Positions 13,758 through 15,626 of a stretch of DNA of 15,626 bases are shown piece after piece. Source of the stretch: Spirochaetales bacterium (GTDB taxonomy: Bacteria > Spirochaetota > Spirochaetia > DSM-27196 > SLST01). The position numbers and the translations under genes are program-made. The DNA lies in NCBI GenBank assembly GCA_007130265.1, contig SLST01000130.1:1-15626 (forward strand), written 5' to 3'. Every line of letters begins with the position of its first letter. The stretch's first letter is position 1. The notes below the pieces were generated by a model. It did not search any database. It was given only the letters and a program-made list of their open reading frames with translations, and was not told where the DNA came from.

Positions 13758-14987
13758 ATGGACGATTTGCAGGCACGAGTTGAGCCCATTCTACGCTCGA
13801 TCCGCGGACAGTGGGAGTCGACGGTTCGATCCGTCGGGCACGATGCCCATCCGCGTCTCTATCTGCCGCATGAGTTCACCGCGCCGTGCGCCTCCGATCG
13901 TTTCCAGGAGCTCTACTACTGGGACACCCACTTCACGAACCTGGGACTCATCCGCCACGACCGGGTCCATCTTGCGCAGTCCAACGTCCAGAACATGCTC
14001 TACCTCGTCCGCAAGTTCGGTTTCGTTCCGAACAGCAACGCGGTCTACCATCTGAACCGTTCGCAGCCCCCGTATCTCTCCATGATGGTGCGTGACGTCT
14101 ACGAAAAAACCCAGGATCGCGGATGGTTGCGGGCGGCGTACGAGCCCCTCGTCGAGGAGTATCGGTTCTGGATGACCCACCGGGTCATCGCGATCGGGCT
14201 GAACCGGTATCTTCACTCGGCGACCGACCACGACCTGACCGAGTTCTACCAGACAACGCTCGTTGATCGGCTTGGGCTCGACCATGCCGACGAGGCAACG
14301 ATGCGAGAGACAGGCTACCACTACGTGGCGGAAGCCGAGAGCGGGCATGACTTCACGCCCCGTTTCCGTGGGCGATGTGCGGACCATGTTCCCGTGGATC
14401 TCAACAGCAACCTGTACGAGTACGAGAGGAACTTCGCGTTCTTTTCCCGGATTCTCGATCTCGATGAACACCAGTGGCTCGCTCGCGGCGCCGAGAGGGT
14501 CGCTCGTATGAGACGTTACCTGTGGGACTCCACACTCGGATGCTTCAACGACTACGACGTCGTCCGCGATGAGCCGACCGCAATTGCGCACGCCGCGTCG
14601 TTCTGGCCGCTCGCCTACGGTATCGCTACCGAAAGCGAAGCCAGAAGCACGGTCCGTCTCCTCGCGCGTCTCGAGGGGCCGCACGGAGTGTCTACGTGCG
14701 CGAGGAGCGCAGAGGCCGAACGGTACCAGTGGGGCTATCCGAACGCCTGGCCGCCGATACAGCTGATGGTGTGCCTGGGGCTCGCGCGGTACGGCTATCA
14801 CGATGAGGCGAGACGCGTTGCGCGATCGTACCTCGAAACGGTCAGCGAACAGTATTCGGCAACCGGATATCTGTGGGAGAAGTACGACTCACTGACGGGG
14901 GCCCCCGGCGGCGCCGAGTACGAACCGGCAAGGATGCTCGGTTGGTCGGCAGGAGTCTTCATCGCGCTTGCCGCGTTCCTTAGCTGA
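13758..14987 (+). CDS. GH37 trehalase-family glycoside hydrolase, short cytoplasmic form
   Basis: The product is 409 aa with no signal peptide. GH37 landmarks are in order: RFQELYYWDTHFTNLGL at 48-64, NSNAVYHLNRSQPP at 92-105, ESGHDF at 194-199 with the likely catalytic acid Asp198, PVDLNSNLYEYE around 212-222, QWGYPNAWPPIQ at 324-335, and EKYD at 374-377 followed by GGAEYEPARMLGWSAGV, where Glu387 is the likely base. By family it should split trehalose into two glucoses in the cytoplasm. It is shorter than E. coli TreA/TreF (about 550-565 aa), and QWGYP replaces the usual QWDYP or QWDAP, so another disaccharide is possible. The ATG was chosen for its fit to the -10 box; the longer upstream frame is antisense to the ankyrin gene. 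Confidence 0.88.
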   Translation: MDDLQARVEPILRSIRGQWESTVRSVGHDAHPRLYLPHEFTAPCASDRFQELYYWDTHFTNLGLIRHDRVHLAQSNVQNMLYLVRKFGFVPNSNAVYHLNRSQPPYLSMMVRDVYEKTQDRGWLRAAYEPLVEEYRFWMTHRVIAIGLNRYLHSATDHDLTEFYQTTLVDRLGLDHADEATMRETGYHYVAEAESGHDFTPRFRGRCADHVPVDLNSNLYEYERNFAFFSRILDLDEHQWLARGAERVARMRRYLWDSTLGCFNDYDVVRDEPTAIAHAASFWPLAYGIATESEARSTVRLLARLEGPHGVSTCARSAEAERYQWGYPNAWPPIQLMVCLGLARYGYHDEARRVARSYLETVSEQYSATGYLWEKYDSLTGAPGGAEYEPARMLGWSAGVFIALAAFLS

Positions 14988-15243
14988 TCAGCGGTTCATC
15001 CGGGACGCGGTTCCGGCTACCGCCTTGTCGTGGCTCCACGCCTCCTTGGACGGTCGTCGTGACGTGAGTGCGTCGTAGACGTCGGCAACCGCGCCGATTC
15101 CTGCGCTCAGCGGGATCGACTCTTCACTCAGTTCGCGCGGGTATACGGCGCCGTTGTACCACTCGTGGTGGTGGCAGCGCGATCCTGGATGCAAGCGTGA
15201 GGATGCTCTGCTCGCCGAGCTCATGATCGGCTGGAGGCGTCCC
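14988..15243 (-). pseudogene. Frameshifted, truncated HD-GYP phosphodiesterase remnant
   Basis: Two minus-strand frames together resemble the C-terminal half of an HD-GYP domain. One frame gives HELGEQSILTLASRIAL (about 15176-15227). The continuation, HHHEWYNGAVYPREL, IPLSAG and AVADVYDALTSRRPSKEAWS, is in another frame below about 15174. One extra base at the GCC just before the His codons joins them. The N-terminal HD half is absent, and the C-terminus ends early in GTASRMNR. HD-GYP enzymes hydrolyse cyclic-di-GMP; this copy cannot. It lies directly between the trehalase stop and the proB stop. A frame-restoring sequencing error is possible, but the truncations at both ends point to a true relic. 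Confidence 0.75.
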
Positions 15244-15290
15244 CCGTCTCCGGACACGTACCGGACAATCTGCCGCCGATGCGGACAGGA

Positions 15291-15626
15291 TTACGGTCCG
15301 GAGTCCGGAGGTTGGGCCAGAAACGAGGTAGCCGGCGATCGCCGGTTGATGACGTCTGCGAGCGCGTAGTTGCCGGAGGCGATCAGCGTCGGAATCCCTG
15401 CCTCCGTCAACCGGCGCGCGGCCGCGACTTTTGAGCTCATTCCGCCGAGACCCAAGGCGCTCCCCTCGGTGCTTGCCATCGCCTCGATTTCGGCGGTCAC
15501 GCGAGACACCTCCCTGATGAGCGTCACATCGTCGCCCCTCTTCGGGTCTGCCGCGTAGAGCCCGTCCACGTCGGTGAGAAGAATGGCCAGATCCACTCCT
15601 ACGCTGGCCCCAACCAGAGCGGCAAG
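15291..15626 (-). CDS. proB: Glutamate 5-kinase, C-terminal part; N-terminus outside window
   Basis: The frame is open to the right edge, so the N-terminal half is missing; the 111 visible residues end at TAA 15291. They match the C-terminal part of the amino acid kinase fold of ProB: LLTDVDGLYAADPKRG, EVSRVTAEIEAMAS, LGLGGMSSKVAAARRLTEAGIPTLIASG and a final SPATSFLA. The protein ends there, without the C-terminal PUA domain found in E. coli ProB, so it is the short form. It phosphorylates glutamate in the first step of proline synthesis. A proA gene does not follow; a degraded HD-GYP gene does. Confidence 0.93.
   Translation of the reverse strand, partial: LAALVGASVGVDLAILLTDVDGLYAADPKRGDDVTLIREVSRVTAEIEAMASTEGSALGLGGMSSKVAAARRLTEAGIPTLIASGNYALADVINRRSPATSFLAQPPDSGP

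Noticed and set aside
13791..14801. 336-codon minus-strand open frame
   Set aside because: It is opposite the trehalase-family gene and shows no domain or start signal.
1..15626. CRISPR array, insertion sequence, phage or toxin-antitoxin module
   Set aside because: No regularly spaced repeats, transposase, integrase or small paired toxin/antitoxin frames were found on reading both strands.

Overview
The window is GC-rich bacterial chromosome with dense genes on both strands, short intergenic gaps and one tRNA gene. I see no insertion sequence, phage gene or CRISPR array. The best guess for the host is a free-living, high-GC spirochaete. The hints are a cyclophilin-FKBP fusion lipoprotein (this domain order is known from Treponema), a relaxed lipobox, a CheC-type phosphatase and an HD-GYP remnant. 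None of these is diagnostic, so the assignment is an inference of moderate strength.

Layout. Bases 1-3134 hold a minus-strand run: a uroporphyrinogen-decarboxylase-family protein, then radA, then an AEC-type membrane transporter that leaves the window at the left edge. From 3273 a plus-strand operon with overlapping genes encodes a lone receiver, a CheC-type phosphatase and a PAS/HisKA_2 histidine kinase, which together form a small phosphorelay cassette. It is followed by a cardiolipin synthase-type phospholipase D protein (5376-6839). Next is a large membrane protein (6917-8965) whose N-terminal class III cyclase domain appears to have lost key catalytic residues. Its 3' end overlaps, tail to tail, a minus-strand pair: a 3-phosphoglycerate dehydrogenase (serA) and the cyclophilin-FKBP lipoprotein. 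A sulfatase with a membrane anchor is divergent from serA. Then come tRNA-Leu(CAA), a small secreted ankyrin protein on the minus strand, a short GH37 trehalase-family enzyme divergent from it, a frameshifted HD-GYP remnant, and the 3' part of proB, which leaves at the right edge.

Regulation. Seven genes (radA, cls, the cyclase-like gene, the cyclophilin-FKBP gene, the sulfatase, the ankyrin gene and the trehalase) have a -10-like hexamer 6-9 bases before the start codon. Their Shine-Dalgarno sequence is absent or doubtful. This is the arrangement expected for leaderless transcripts. By contrast serA, the URO-D gene and the receiver gene have a Shine-Dalgarno and a short leader. The URO-D/receiver divergent region is also rich in short repeats that overlap both predicted promoters.

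Most genes are ordinary metabolism or housekeeping. The most unusual items are the degenerate cyclase / winged-helix-like / tandem 2TM / coiled-coil protein, the receiver-CheC-kinase cassette, the recurrent leaderless start architecture, and the repeat-rich divergent promoter.
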